Positions 54,302-63,123 of a stretch of 64,000 nt of DNA are shown here, in pieces. The stretch spans positions 1 through 64,000 of the forward strand of contig JBCCKF010000004.1 in NCBI GenBank assembly GCA_039027435.1, given 5' to 3'. Under the pieces are notes generated by a model that did no database searches, had not been told where the DNA came from, and saw only the letters and a program-made list of their open reading frames with translations. Position 1 is the first letter of the stretch; each line of letters begins with the position of its first letter. The translations under genes and the position numbers were made by a program. The stretch is from CALBPI01 sp039027435 (lineage in GTDB: Bacteria; Pseudomonadota; Gammaproteobacteria; Steroidobacterales; Woeseiaceae).

Positions 54302-55144
54302 ATGTATATCAGCGAAAAACTCGCGTTCGTCGAACTGCACAAGACCGGCGGGTCGCACATCGGCCGTTGGCTCGCGAAAACCATCCCGGGCGAGCAACTC
54401 GGCAAACACAATCGCCTGGCCCCAGAGCACTATGACAAGTTCGTGGTTGGCTCAGTGCGTAACCCCTGGGATTGGTACGTCTCACTCTGGGCTTATGGCT
54501 GCTCATCACGCGGCAGCGTCTGGAAACAAACGACGGACGGACCCAACTGGACTTACTATCGTCGCTCTCTACACCGCGAAATGGGCAGAAGACGGACGGG
54601 ACCAGCAATCGCATTGCGTCAATGGTTCAACGATCGACAGAAGCCCCAGCATGAGTGGCAGCGCACTTACAGTGATTCGAACGATCCCGCCGCTTTTCAA
54701 CGCTGGCTGGCAATGATGCTCGATCCCGCTCACAGACTGGACCTTCGCGAGGGGTACGGGTTTTCCTGGGTCGCCGAACAGGCAGGCTTGATGACCTATA
54801 GATACATCAAGTTGTTCACCAGCATCGGCGATTCGCTTTATCAAACCAAGCACCAAGAGCCCATCGATGCACTAATCGATCGCCTAGGATTTGTAAACGC
54901 ATTTGTTCGCACGGAGTACTTGGAATCCGACCTCGTCGCTGCGATTGAAGCTGCGCGAATCGAATTGTCGTCCGAACAACGCACAGCGATTCTCGAATCC
55001 GGCGCGCAGAAGACCAATACCTCCGATCGTCGCTCAGCAGGCTTCTACTACGACACAGATTCGATCGAACTGGTGGCAGAGCGCGAGCGCGTAATCATCG
55101 AGCGTCACGGTTACACACCGCCCGCACTTGGGAGCGGCTCATGA
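54302..55144 (+). CDS. Sulfotransferase-family protein
   Basis: The protein is 280 residues from ATG 54302, which puts the fold start where the family begins and has GGAA upstream; ATG 54254 is the alternative. The PAPS-loop candidate is FVELHKTGGSHIGRWL and the 3' phosphate strand is VVGSVRNPWDWYVSLWAYG, as in carbohydrate sulfotransferases of the HNK-1/chondroitin type. It overlaps the next sulfotransferase by ATGA, so the two are made together. Its central insertion (about 60-130) is unlike its neighbour. Confidence 0.8.
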   Translation: MYISEKLAFVELHKTGGSHIGRWLAKTIPGEQLGKHNRLAPEHYDKFVVGSVRNPWDWYVSLWAYGCSSRGSVWKQTTDGPNWTYYRRSLHREMGRRRTGPAIALRQWFNDRQKPQHEWQRTYSDSNDPAAFQRWLAMMLDPAHRLDLREGYGFSWVAEQAGLMTYRYIKLFTSIGDSLYQTKHQEPIDALIDRLGFVNAFVRTEYLESDLVAAIEAARIELSSEQRTAILESGAQKTNTSDRRSAGFYYDTDSIELVAERERVIIERHGYTPPALGSGS

Positions 55145-55911
55145 GTTTTCTCAAGGCTGCCTATGAGCGGTTGTTGGATGACGAAACCCGGAAGCGAATT
55201 TACAAGTGGCGCCATCCGGAACACTTCCAACGGATGCGCGAGCAGGTCAACCCTTCTGACAAAGGGGATTTTTCACTCAAACCGTTCGATGAGCATCAGT
55301 GCATTTTTGTGCATATCACCAAGTCGGCGGGCACGTCCGTCGCATTGGCGTTGTTCGATCACTTGCCGTATCACCACACCGCACGTGACTACCGTGTCAT
55401 CTATGGCAAGGAGACCTTCAACCGCTACTTCAAATTCGCGTTTGTTCGCAATCCCTGGGATCGGCTCTATTCCGCGTACTCGTACCTTCGTGGCGGAGGT
55501 TGGGACGAATATGACCAAGCGTGGGCTGAAGAGCACTTGTCGCGCTTCAACTCATTCGAAGAGTTTGTACTAACAGCGTTCTCATCGAAGTGGCTTGAAA
55601 AGCATTTGCACTTTAAGACCCAGATCGACTTCATCGGTGATCGTCACCAAGCACCGATGATCGACCACCTGATGTATTTCGAAACGCTGACGACAGACTT
55701 CAACGACCTTGCGCAGAAGCTCGCGCTTGAAGCTCGACTGGAACACCGAAACCCATCGGCACGCGCCGGCTATCGAGAAGTTTATACGCCAGAGATGATG
55801 GCGGTGGTCGAACGCGTTTACCAAGACGATATCCGTACATTCGGCTACGGGTTCGACGGCATCGTGCAAAGAACGCAAGTCGTGAATGGCGCCTGGACTC
55901 AAGATGACTGA
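55141..55911 (+). CDS. Sulfotransferase, carbohydrate (family 2 / HNK-1-like)
   Basis: The 256-residue protein has IFVHITKSAGTSVALALF (5' phosphosulfate loop, with KSAGT) and FAFVRNPWDRLYSAYSYL (3' phosphate strand), the classic pair of Golgi-type carbohydrate sulfotransferases and their bacterial relatives. YFETLTTDFNDLAQKL and the YTPEMMAVVERVYQDDIRTFGY tail are also typical. It overlaps both neighbours (ATGA upstream, 8 bases downstream with the glycosyltransferase). It should sulfate a sugar of the exported polysaccharide. Confidence 0.9.
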   Translation: MSFLKAAYERLLDDETRKRIYKWRHPEHFQRMREQVNPSDKGDFSLKPFDEHQCIFVHITKSAGTSVALALFDHLPYHHTARDYRVIYGKETFNRYFKFAFVRNPWDRLYSAYSYLRGGGWDEYDQAWAEEHLSRFNSFEEFVLTAFSSKWLEKHLHFKTQIDFIGDRHQAPMIDHLMYFETLTTDFNDLAQKLALEARLEHRNPSARAGYREVYTPEMMAVVERVYQDDIRTFGYGFDGIVQRTQVVNGAWTQDD

Positions 55912-57031
55912 CCCTCGACCCGGTTTCTTACTGGTCGCGAATTGGCCCTCTGATGTGGGCTTCGCCTGGTGGTTGATGGAAAGCTATTGGGCGGCACTGG
56001 CGAATCACTATCATCCCGAATACCGAGTTGTGCTGGCGTTCCCTGAGGTCGGCGAGATTCCAGAGGTGATTCGTGACGCACCGATCGAAACGGTTGAGTT
56101 TGCGTTTGGCCGCGGCAACGCGGAGTCCGATCTTGAATTCCTGAACCAGTTCCAGGTTCGTGCACTCTACTTTAGCGACAGGCCAAACATTGACCCGCGC
56201 TACCTGCGCTATAGACGTGCAGGGGTTAAGCACATCATCACGCACGACCATACGCCGGGTCTGCGAACCGCACCAACCGGCCTTAAACGCCTGCTTAAAT
56301 GGGCGAGAGCGCGGATACCAGGGATTGTTTGTGACGCGGCGATAGGTGCCACAGAGTTCGTCAGACAACGAACGATCGACACCAATCTGTTACCCGCCGA
56401 AAAATGCTTCGCGGTGCCGAACGGATTGCCAGAGCCTCAAGCGTTGTTACCGCGAGATCCGATCGCCGAGTTTTCACTCACGGCAGATGCGGTGCACATG
56501 GTCATGACGGCCAGGGCTAACCCCTACAAAGGTCTTCGGTTTGTGCTCGACTGTCTCGCGAAATTTCGAGAGACCGAGTCAATCGACCTGCAATTCACGC
56601 TTCTGGGCGATGGACCCATGCTCGACGAGCTACAGACGCTCGCCGCAAACCACGGTATCGCAGATGCGTGTCACTTCCCAGGTTACGTGGATGGCGTTAA
56701 TGCGCTGCTACCGGGTTTCGATTTTGCGATTCACCCCTCAAAGGGCGAAGTCGGCTACTCGCTCGCGATCCTCGAATACATGCGAGCCGGTCTGGCGACG
56801 CTCGTACCTGACAACCCCTCGGTTTGTGGCGCAACCACTCACGGACAAACGGGGCTCATCTTTCGGGAAGGGAACCAGGACGCCTGCATTGCGGCGATGA
56901 AAGCGTTGGCGTGTGATCCTGCTTATCGCTCCGAACTCGGTGAGGCGGCAAGAATCGACGAGAAGCGCTACTCACTGGCGAACGCACATGAGCGGCTTCT
57001 CGAGGTTGTCCAGTCAACTCTGTCGCGCTAG
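55904..57031 (+). CDS. Family 4 glycosyltransferase (GT-B)
   Basis: The protein is 375 residues from ATG 55904, inside the last codons of the sulfotransferase. The C-terminal GT-B half carries LLGDGPMLDELQTLAANHG, CHFPGYVDGVNALLPGFDF and the EX7E motif in EVGYSLAILEYMRAG, which binds the nucleotide sugar. It transfers a sugar with retention of configuration. It is the third gene of a tightly overlapped plus-strand run. It ends head-on against the flippase gene, sharing CTAG. Confidence 0.9.
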   Translation: MTDPRPGFLLVANWPSDVGFAWWLMESYWAALANHYHPEYRVVLAFPEVGEIPEVIRDAPIETVEFAFGRGNAESDLEFLNQFQVRALYFSDRPNIDPRYLRYRRAGVKHIITHDHTPGLRTAPTGLKRLLKWARARIPGIVCDAAIGATEFVRQRTIDTNLLPAEKCFAVPNGLPEPQALLPRDPIAEFSLTADAVHMVMTARANPYKGLRFVLDCLAKFRETESIDLQFTLLGDGPMLDELQTLAANHGIADACHFPGYVDGVNALLPGFDFAIHPSKGEVGYSLAILEYMRAGLATLVPDNPSVCGATTHGQTGLIFREGNQDACIAAMKALACDPAYRSELGEAARIDEKRYSLANAHERLLEVVQSTLSR

Positions 57032-58503
57032 GTACGACCGAGCTTCGAGACCACCGCAGCACGCACTGACTTGAGGTCTTCCCGGGTCGCAGAATCTTGC
57101 TCCAACATCCACCAAAGCACCCCAAGCAGAAGCAGACCAAGGACGCTCTTTCCTGCAGCGCTCACCCAAAGCGACGTATCAGCCAAAACGATAATGTCGA
57201 GCGCAACGACTGCTGCTCCGGTCACGACAAACCAAAACGCCGGGAACAACCGTACCGAGATGTCAAACGTACGTCTTGCCACGGATGCCGTAATCAACAA
57301 CATCAAGAATGCTGCTGCCACTGTCGCGTAGGCTGCACCGAGATAGCCAAGAGCAGGAATCATGGTGACGTACATCACCGTCAGCAGTGCTGCAGATCCG
57401 TACTTGAGTGTCGCAATGAGGTGCGTGCGCTCTGAAGCAAGGAAACTGACGTTGAGAAACAAGGCTAGCTGCTTCAAAACGACTGCAAATGCTAACGGTG
57501 GTACCGCCAGTGAAGCCGTGTGGAATGCTGAGTCCGCCATCACTCTGATGACGATATCAGCAAAGAGACTCACGCCCGTGGCCATAATCACAAGCGCCGC
57601 AGCAACCAGAGAATAGACAGATCGATACACCGGAGCGCCGTTATCATCGCGTCGCAGAAGTGCGAAGCGCTCTGTCTGCCACCATTGATTGAAGGGTTGC
57701 CAAACCAGAATCATCACGAGACTGCTGAATCGGGCGGCGAGATCATAAAGCCCGACCTCGGACAAATCACCGAAGTAACGAATCATGAATCGATTAGCAA
57801 AGCTGACATAGACCGCCGCAGCACTGCCCACCCACAACGGCCAACTGAATCGAATTAATCGCCTAACCAGCGACTTGCTGATTCGCCATCCCCCGGTTTG
57901 GTAGATCGTGTAACCTCCAAGCACCAGGCCGAATCCCGATGAAGAGAGTACGGTGCTGGCAACGACACCCGCGACGCCCCATTCAAGGAATACAACAAAC
58001 CAGATATTCAGCGACAGTGCGACGATCAGTTTTGCAAGCGACACCGACATGAACAAGAAGGGCTTATCGCGCAGCCGGATGTAGACCAGCGCATAGTTTT
58101 CAATCGCAACGGTGATTAACGTGATGCCGTAGAGCGCGACGAAATGCCACAGGTCGATGTCTGCCAAGAATGTACCAGCGAGAGGCCGCGACGCCGCTGC
58201 GATCAGCAGCGCACCAATGCCGCTGGCCGTGATAGTAATTGCCAGTGCCGTACCGATGACCGTACCGCGCTCGCGTTCGTTGTCGTGCTCGAAGTAGAAC
58301 TTTGGAATCGCAGAGGCGAATCGCGCCCCTAGTACGAGCTCAAATATCGAGATCAGCAGCGCCAGCATCGCGACGATACCGTAATCGCTCGGCGCCAGAT
58401 AACGCGTATAAATTGGCAGCATCAGAAAGCCGACGATTTGGCGAATCACGGCACCGGCAGAGTAAATCCCCAGGTGCTTTGCAGCGCTCTTACGTTTACC
58501 CAT
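57028..58503 (-). CDS. Polysaccharide flippase (Wzx/MOP superfamily)
   Basis: The 491-residue protein has about 12-14 hydrophobic helices spread over its whole length and the family start (LGIYSAGAVIRQIVGFLMLPIYTRYLAPSDYG, here at residues 11-42). It belongs to the MOP exporter superfamily and flips lipid-linked oligosaccharide units to the periplasmic side. It lies 5 bases downstream of a glycosyltransferase on the same strand. With the O-antigen-ligase-like gene at 61178 it indicates a Wzx/Wzy-type assembly route. Confidence 0.92.
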   Translation of the reverse strand: MGKRKSAAKHLGIYSAGAVIRQIVGFLMLPIYTRYLAPSDYGIVAMLALLISIFELVLGARFASAIPKFYFEHDNERERGTVIGTALAITITASGIGALLIAAASRPLAGTFLADIDLWHFVALYGITLITVAIENYALVYIRLRDKPFLFMSVSLAKLIVALSLNIWFVVFLEWGVAGVVASTVLSSSGFGLVLGGYTIYQTGGWRISKSLVRRLIRFSWPLWVGSAAAVYVSFANRFMIRYFGDLSEVGLYDLAARFSSLVMILVWQPFNQWWQTERFALLRRDDNGAPVYRSVYSLVAAALVIMATGVSLFADIVIRVMADSAFHTASLAVPPLAFAVVLKQLALFLNVSFLASERTHLIATLKYGSAALLTVMYVTMIPALGYLGAAYATVAAAFLMLLITASVARRTFDISVRLFPAFWFVVTGAAVVALDIIVLADTSLWVSAAGKSVLGLLLLGVLWWMLEQDSATREDLKSVRAAVVSKLGRT

Positions 58504-58508
58504 GTCGA

Positions 58509-59777
58509 CTATCCTTCGACCGAGGATTGCGCTCGATGGATATGCTCATCATAAATCGCGCTCATGCGCTTACCGATCACATCACTGGAGAAGCGCCGCT
58601 CCACCCAGTCGCGACCTGCGGTCTGCCATTCCTGCCAGCGCCCGGGTTGCTCCATGACCGCCTTGATTGTGTGCGCAATTTCCTGTGCGGACCGATCTTC
58701 AATCAGAAAGCCCGCACGTCCATCGTCGATGCACTCCGGAATGCCCCCGGTCTCCGTCGCAATGACCAATAGTCCGGAGGCTTGCGCCTCCTGCAATACC
58801 ACGCCTTGCGTCTCTTGCCAGCGTTCTGCGGAAGCACCCAGAGAGGCCAACACCAACACATGGCAACGCTCGAACACCGCACGTAAGTCGTGATCGACCA
58901 AGAGACCGTGGAAGACCACCGCACCTGCGAGCCCCAACGACTCCACTTGCTGTGCGTACTCTCGCCGCGCCGGACCATCACCGACGAGATGCAGCCTCAC
59001 GCTGCAACCCTCCGCAGTGAGCTGCCGGATCGCTTCGATCGTGTATTGCTGGCCTTTGGACACGTCTAGTCGCCCAATCGACAGAATCTCAAGTGGCTCG
59101 CCCGGCCCGGGTGCCTCGCGTCGTGAAAATGGAAACTGACCGAGCGGTATACCTTGAGGCACTATGCGCATCTTCTCGGGCGGTGCACCGAGTGCAATGT
59201 ATTGCTGCTTCGCGGCTTCCGTATTCACCAAAATCTGGTCGGCAACCGCTATGTAGGCTTTTCGTCGGCCTTCCGGTAGCTCGGGGACACCATCCGGCGT
59301 TAGCCCGTGAAAAGTCGCCAACAAAGGAACATCAAGGCCGATGATGATCGGCAGAAGCTTGCTTCCGGCAACCTCGCTGTGCGAATGCACGATGTCGATG
59401 TCGTCGTAGCCATAGAACCGACAAAGCAGCAGACCGTAGAGCTTCTCGCGAATCGTCAGCACCGACGCGGCTAACAAGCGTCGAAACCGAAACAACCCCC
59501 GCCAAGCCCGAGCCATCCGCGAGGGCAGGACAAAGCTAACCAGCCAATCGAGGAGCAACCTTGAGCCGCCACCGGGGATCCACTCGCAGCAATCGAGTAA
59601 ACCGTGATCACGAACCTCACGCGACACGAGATCGAGTTGAGCGCGTCGCGCAAGAATCCTGTTCCGACCACCGTTAGCCTGAATCTCGATCAGCTGATTA
59701 ACAAGCCATGGCTGAACGACATTGGGGAACTTGGCCGTTATCGACAAGACTCCACGCGATGACTGTTGGGAATTCAT
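58509..59777 (-). CDS. Family 4 glycosyltransferase (GT-B)
   Basis: The 422-residue protein has an N-terminal acceptor-side domain (FPNVVQPWLVNQLIEIQANG, DIDIVHSHSEVAG) and a C-terminal donor domain (LSIGRLDVSKGQQYTIEAI, LVGDGPARREYAQQVESLGL, and an EX7E motif in ETQGVVLQEAQASG). The layout is that of colanic-acid/capsule glycosyltransferases, but its acceptor cannot be read. It sits 5 bases upstream of the flippase gene on the same strand. Confidence 0.9.
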   Translation of the reverse strand: MNSQQSSRGVLSITAKFPNVVQPWLVNQLIEIQANGGRNRILARRAQLDLVSREVRDHGLLDCCEWIPGGGSRLLLDWLVSFVLPSRMARAWRGLFRFRRLLAASVLTIREKLYGLLLCRFYGYDDIDIVHSHSEVAGSKLLPIIIGLDVPLLATFHGLTPDGVPELPEGRRKAYIAVADQILVNTEAAKQQYIALGAPPEKMRIVPQGIPLGQFPFSRREAPGPGEPLEILSIGRLDVSKGQQYTIEAIRQLTAEGCSVRLHLVGDGPARREYAQQVESLGLAGAVVFHGLLVDHDLRAVFERCHVLVLASLGASAERWQETQGVVLQEAQASGLLVIATETGGIPECIDDGRAGFLIEDRSAQEIAHTIKAVMEQPGRWQEWQTAGRDWVERRFSSDVIGKRMSAIYDEHIHRAQSSVEG

Positions 59778-59892
59778 TGCCAGAGACGGCCCGTTGCCTA
59801 CCTAAACTGCGCCGCAAGTCTACGCCACAGGCTAGCAGGAAAGCTACGACGAGATTCCGCCCCGCCGTGTGAAACGTGTCCGTAGTTGGCCG

Positions 59893-61047
59893 CTAGTTCA
59901 GGTCGTTGACGCGCTCTGCTGGTGGCTCATCCGGATCGAATCCAACGGGTCCAACTAATGATTTAGCGATCACAACATCATCGACGTAGACCGACCCTGT
60001 GACCTCGGCGAAGTGCTGCCAATTACCCATGACCGACGCAGTACGCAGCACGCCCATCTCGACGTCGTTACGCTCGTAGATGGGAGTTAGCAATTCGGAG
60101 AACGGCGCTGTCGCCGGACCCATGTAGATTCGATAGGTCCCATCCGATGCACCTGGCGACGATTCACGGATGAACAACTCTTCAAAGTAGAACCAGGCGT
60201 CACGCTGCGCGTTGCTGTCCCGGACGACGATATTCTCGCCATCGGGCGCGTTCAGAGTGATCTGCAGATCGCGCTGCGTGGATAGCTTCAGTTTTGCATT
60301 TTGCGAGGATCTGCCAGGGCGCTGCCATGCGGTGTAGCTCAGTTTGAATGTGACGTCTGGTAGCGTCGCCTGAGATGGCATGTAGATGTAGAAACGTCGG
60401 GACAGTGTTTCACCGTAGTCAACATCAGTGGCGCGCACGTTGAGCAGATAGTTAATTGCGCGGTTACAGTCGGAGCGCCTGCCAGGCGACCCACCAACGT
60501 TTCCGTTGACGCCGCACTGGTAAGGAACCCTCAGATCATCTCCTGCTGACAATCGAGCTACCGTGTTCTGGAACACGCTTTCACCCATAGCTGTCGACGT
60601 ATCGATACAGACCTGGTTTCCGGTGACGCTGGTGACCTGCCACTGACTCCAACCATTGGATACGTTGTAAACCGAACCACCGAAAGGCCCCGAATCCTCA
60701 GGCGTAAAGCAACCGGTGCTGGCAGAGGTGGCGTTGAGCGTCGCACGGGTCGTTCCGCAGGCGTTACAAAATCCATTGCGGCCGTCGAACTGCAGCTTCA
60801 TCGCATACCTACCGCGATACGCGCGTTCGGTAGATACGCTGTAAACGTCATCAACGCCACGCATCATATGACTGTCGGTGTTCGATGCCGTTGGCGCAGG
60901 GCGCCAGGCGTAGACCGGAGAGGGACCAGCAGCGAAATCACCGGACTCGAAATCATCTTCGAATAACGTCTGTGCCGAGGCAGTCCGAGAAAGCAGACCT
61001 ACCACCAGTACAAATAAAAGACGCAAAAAAAGGCTTGAATTAGTCAT
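59893..61047 (-). CDS. Secreted protein, polysaccharide-lyase/lectin-like jelly-roll
   Basis: The 384-residue protein has a signal peptide (LFLRLLFVLVVGLLSRTASAQ). The mature part begins LFEDDFESGDF, a phrase common at the start of concanavalin/LamG-type jelly-roll domains, and contains several Cys residues and a strand-rich core (FYFEELFIRESSP, YRIYMG, SVYVDDVVIAKS). Its place inside the polysaccharide locus suggests that it binds or cleaves the polymer. I cannot place catalytic residues, so a lyase call would be guesswork. Confidence 0.65.
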   Translation of the reverse strand: MTNSSLFLRLLFVLVVGLLSRTASAQTLFEDDFESGDFAAGPSPVYAWRPAPTASNTDSHMMRGVDDVYSVSTERAYRGRYAMKLQFDGRNGFCNACGTTRATLNATSASTGCFTPEDSGPFGGSVYNVSNGWSQWQVTSVTGNQVCIDTSTAMGESVFQNTVARLSAGDDLRVPYQCGVNGNVGGSPGRRSDCNRAINYLLNVRATDVDYGETLSRRFYIYMPSQATLPDVTFKLSYTAWQRPGRSSQNAKLKLSTQRDLQITLNAPDGENIVVRDSNAQRDAWFYFEELFIRESSPGASDGTYRIYMGPATAPFSELLTPIYERNDVEMGVLRTASVMGNWQHFAEVTGSVYVDDVVIAKSLVGPVGFDPDEPPAERVNDLN

Positions 61048-61085
61048 GAGTTGTCTCTCTCGTCGATTTGGGACAAGACTCTTGG

Positions 61086-61146
61086 GTGACTAGCGTCACA
61101 TACGCACCATGACAGGAAGATGAACGAGTTCACACTTGCTGTCATG
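61086..61146. repeat. Inverted repeats upstream of the secreted jelly-roll gene
   Basis: Two dyads lie just before the minus-strand start at 61047. GTGAC/GTCAC (61086-61090 with 61095-61099) has a 4-base loop. CATGACAG (61108-61115) and CTGTCATG (61139-61146) are 8-base complements separated by 23 bases. They could be operator sites or leader structures in the gap between the ligase/polymerase gene and this gene. No named family of site was recognised. Confidence 0.5.
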
Positions 61147-61177
61147 ACACACATCACAATCGCAGGAAGCAGAGAGA

Positions 61178-62551
61178 TTATGTCAGAATTTTGTTGGACC
61201 TGACTGTCTCAATTCCGCGACTTCGGACCATAGCGTTCGGCTTAAGTTCCTCAGCAAGCTGATTGCGGACACTGGACAGCAAGACACAGCTCAGTGCGAG
61301 GTGCATCCACATGAAGGGGTAGTAGACAATCGAAACGAATTGTCCACCGACCAGGAATCCAACAAAGCCGAGCATCAACCCTTTCGCAGCGAATACTCGC
61401 CAGTCGTCCCCCTTATCGAACCGTTCGAGCAATTTGATCGCGGTGCGAGGAACCGTGAAACCCAGGAGTATTAGCACAAGGTAGACAAACAACCCGATAA
61501 AGCCTAGATCAGCACCGACCTGAATAAAGATGTTATGCGCGAGCTGTGCATGATCGTAGAGCACATAGTCGGGATAGAAGCGTTCGAAGTAGGGAATGAA
61601 CGCGAAGTACCCCACACCGAATGACGGGTAGTCCTTCATCATCTCCCAACCGTTTTCCCAATAGTGCATGCGCTGGATCGAGGTCTTGTCCTCTCCAATC
61701 GTCGTAAATCGCTCAATCTGCTCTGGCGGCAGAAAACTGAATGCAACGTAACCGACTATTCCCGCGATTAGCAGCGCTCTGATCGAAATCTTTCCATGCA
61801 AGAAAATAAGATAAAGCTGCACGGCAAGGGCGACCTGGGAGCCGCGTGAGCTCGCTGCCATCACTGTCATTGCAGCGGTGATCGGCGCGGCAAGCAACAA
61901 CCACTTTCGCCACCCACTTAGCGTGGGTCCCAGCGCTTTATACAGATAGACCGAAATTCCGAAGAACACAACCATCTGAACCGCCAGCTCACCCGAGTTC
62001 TCAAAGAACCCCGGTGGGCCTTTCATACCCCAGCTAGTGAACGAGAAACCCCGTAACGCCCAAGTACGCGCACCAAACAGCGAGAGCTTGAGACTGGCCA
62101 GAAAAAAGATCACCAACAGGAAGTAGAAATGGCGTTCAGTTGTGCAAATACGAGTTATCAAAAAAAAGATGATGACCCACAGATAGTATTTATCGAGTGA
62201 GCGCCAGCTGACCGGTGGTGCAAATCCTGACTGACTGGAGATAATAATGACGACAAAAAAAGCGACCAGCCAAAACAACACGGCGCCACCGCTCGCGGAC
62301 ATCTTGTTCTGCTGAAAAAAGAACCCAGCCGCGGACAAGAGAATGAACACTTGCATCCAGGGCAGAATATCCAGAGCCGGTACGATCGACTGCGGTCGCG
62401 TGTATTCGAAAAGGAAATAACAGAAGATCATCCAAACCGCGAACGGTTCGGCCTTAAGTCCGCGCCACATGGCGCCTACCTTCAGCGCGAGCAGATCTGC
62501 TATGTTGCTCCTGTCCTCAGTGCGCGGCTCTGAAGGCGTGGCGGTGTTCAT
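61178..62551 (-). CDS. O-antigen ligase / Wzy-type polymerase
   Basis: The protein is 457 residues from ATG 62551, which overlaps the stop of the phosphatase gene as ATGA. About ten to twelve hydrophobic helices and a large periplasmic loop with the Wzy_C-type segment (SSRGSQVALAVQLYLIF and MHYWENGWEMMKDYPSFGVG) place it in the O-antigen ligase/polymerase family. HNIFIQVGADLGFIGLFVYL is also typical. It polymerises or attaches repeat units outside the inner membrane. A long charged N-terminal stretch precedes the first helix. Confidence 0.88.
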   Translation of the reverse strand: MNTATPSEPRTEDRSNIADLLALKVGAMWRGLKAEPFAVWMIFCYFLFEYTRPQSIVPALDILPWMQVFILLSAAGFFFQQNKMSASGGAVLFWLVAFFVVIIISSQSGFAPPVSWRSLDKYYLWVIIFFLITRICTTERHFYFLLVIFFLASLKLSLFGARTWALRGFSFTSWGMKGPPGFFENSGELAVQMVVFFGISVYLYKALGPTLSGWRKWLLLAAPITAAMTVMAASSRGSQVALAVQLYLIFLHGKISIRALLIAGIVGYVAFSFLPPEQIERFTTIGEDKTSIQRMHYWENGWEMMKDYPSFGVGYFAFIPYFERFYPDYVLYDHAQLAHNIFIQVGADLGFIGLFVYLVLILLGFTVPRTAIKLLERFDKGDDWRVFAAKGLMLGFVGFLVGGQFVSIVYYPFMWMHLALSCVLLSSVRNQLAEELKPNAMVRSRGIETVRSNKILT

Positions 62552-63123
62552 TCTTCCGGGGTACGAAATTCGTTGAGGTTCGCGACACCGGTCTCGATCC
62601 AGGAAAAGCAACGAGCAAAATAGCCCGTCGACTTACCGAACGGATCCGGAATAAAAGGTCTTTGCGGACGGGTCATACACATGCCTAACAATACCGCCTG
62701 GAATCCTGGAAACAGCGATTGGATTTTCTCAGCCTGTTGCGGTTCCATGCAAACGAACCAATCGCCGGTCTGCGGCACAAAGTCCTCAACCCGACTAGAG
62801 CGATGCTGTGCCAACGAGAAACCACGATTCTCCGCCACCGCCAGCGCCACCGAATTCGCAGGGTCTCCGCCGCGCGTGCTAAGCCCGATCGAGACCGCAT
62901 TAAGACCTCTCTGTTCAGCGACGACTTGTGCGAAGGGACTACGGCATATATTTCCGGCACATACGAAGACCAGCCGCGTGAACGTTGTCCCCGACTGTGG
63001 CCTGAAGCTCGTGTACCGACCCAAAATCCCCAAGGCACGATGGACTTGATAGCGTAAGAAGCCTTTCTTGGAACCGTAACCGTCCTTGATCATTCCTGTG
63101 ATCATCATCAAATCATCGTGCAC
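62548..63123 (-). CDS. Low-molecular-weight protein tyrosine phosphatase (Wzb-like)
   Basis: The 191-residue protein contains the active-site loop VFVCAGNICRSPFA (CX5R with the nucleophilic Cys) at about residues 52-65 and the general-acid segment IPDPFGKS near the C-terminus. Family members of about 145-150 residues begin shortly before the loop; this one has some 45 extra N-terminal residues. In capsule loci such enzymes dephosphorylate the Wzc-type tyrosine kinase; that kinase is not in this window. The start is GTG 63123, with internal ATGs at 63108, 63105 and 63093 as alternatives. Confidence 0.88.
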   Translation of the reverse strand: MHDDLMMITGMIKDGYGSKKGFLRYQVHRALGILGRYTSFRPQSGTTFTRLVFVCAGNICRSPFAQVVAEQRGLNAVSIGLSTRGGDPANSVALAVAENRGFSLAQHRSSRVEDFVPQTGDWFVCMEPQQAEKIQSLFPGFQAVLLGMCMTRPQRPFIPDPFGKSTGYFARCFSWIETGVANLNEFRTPEE

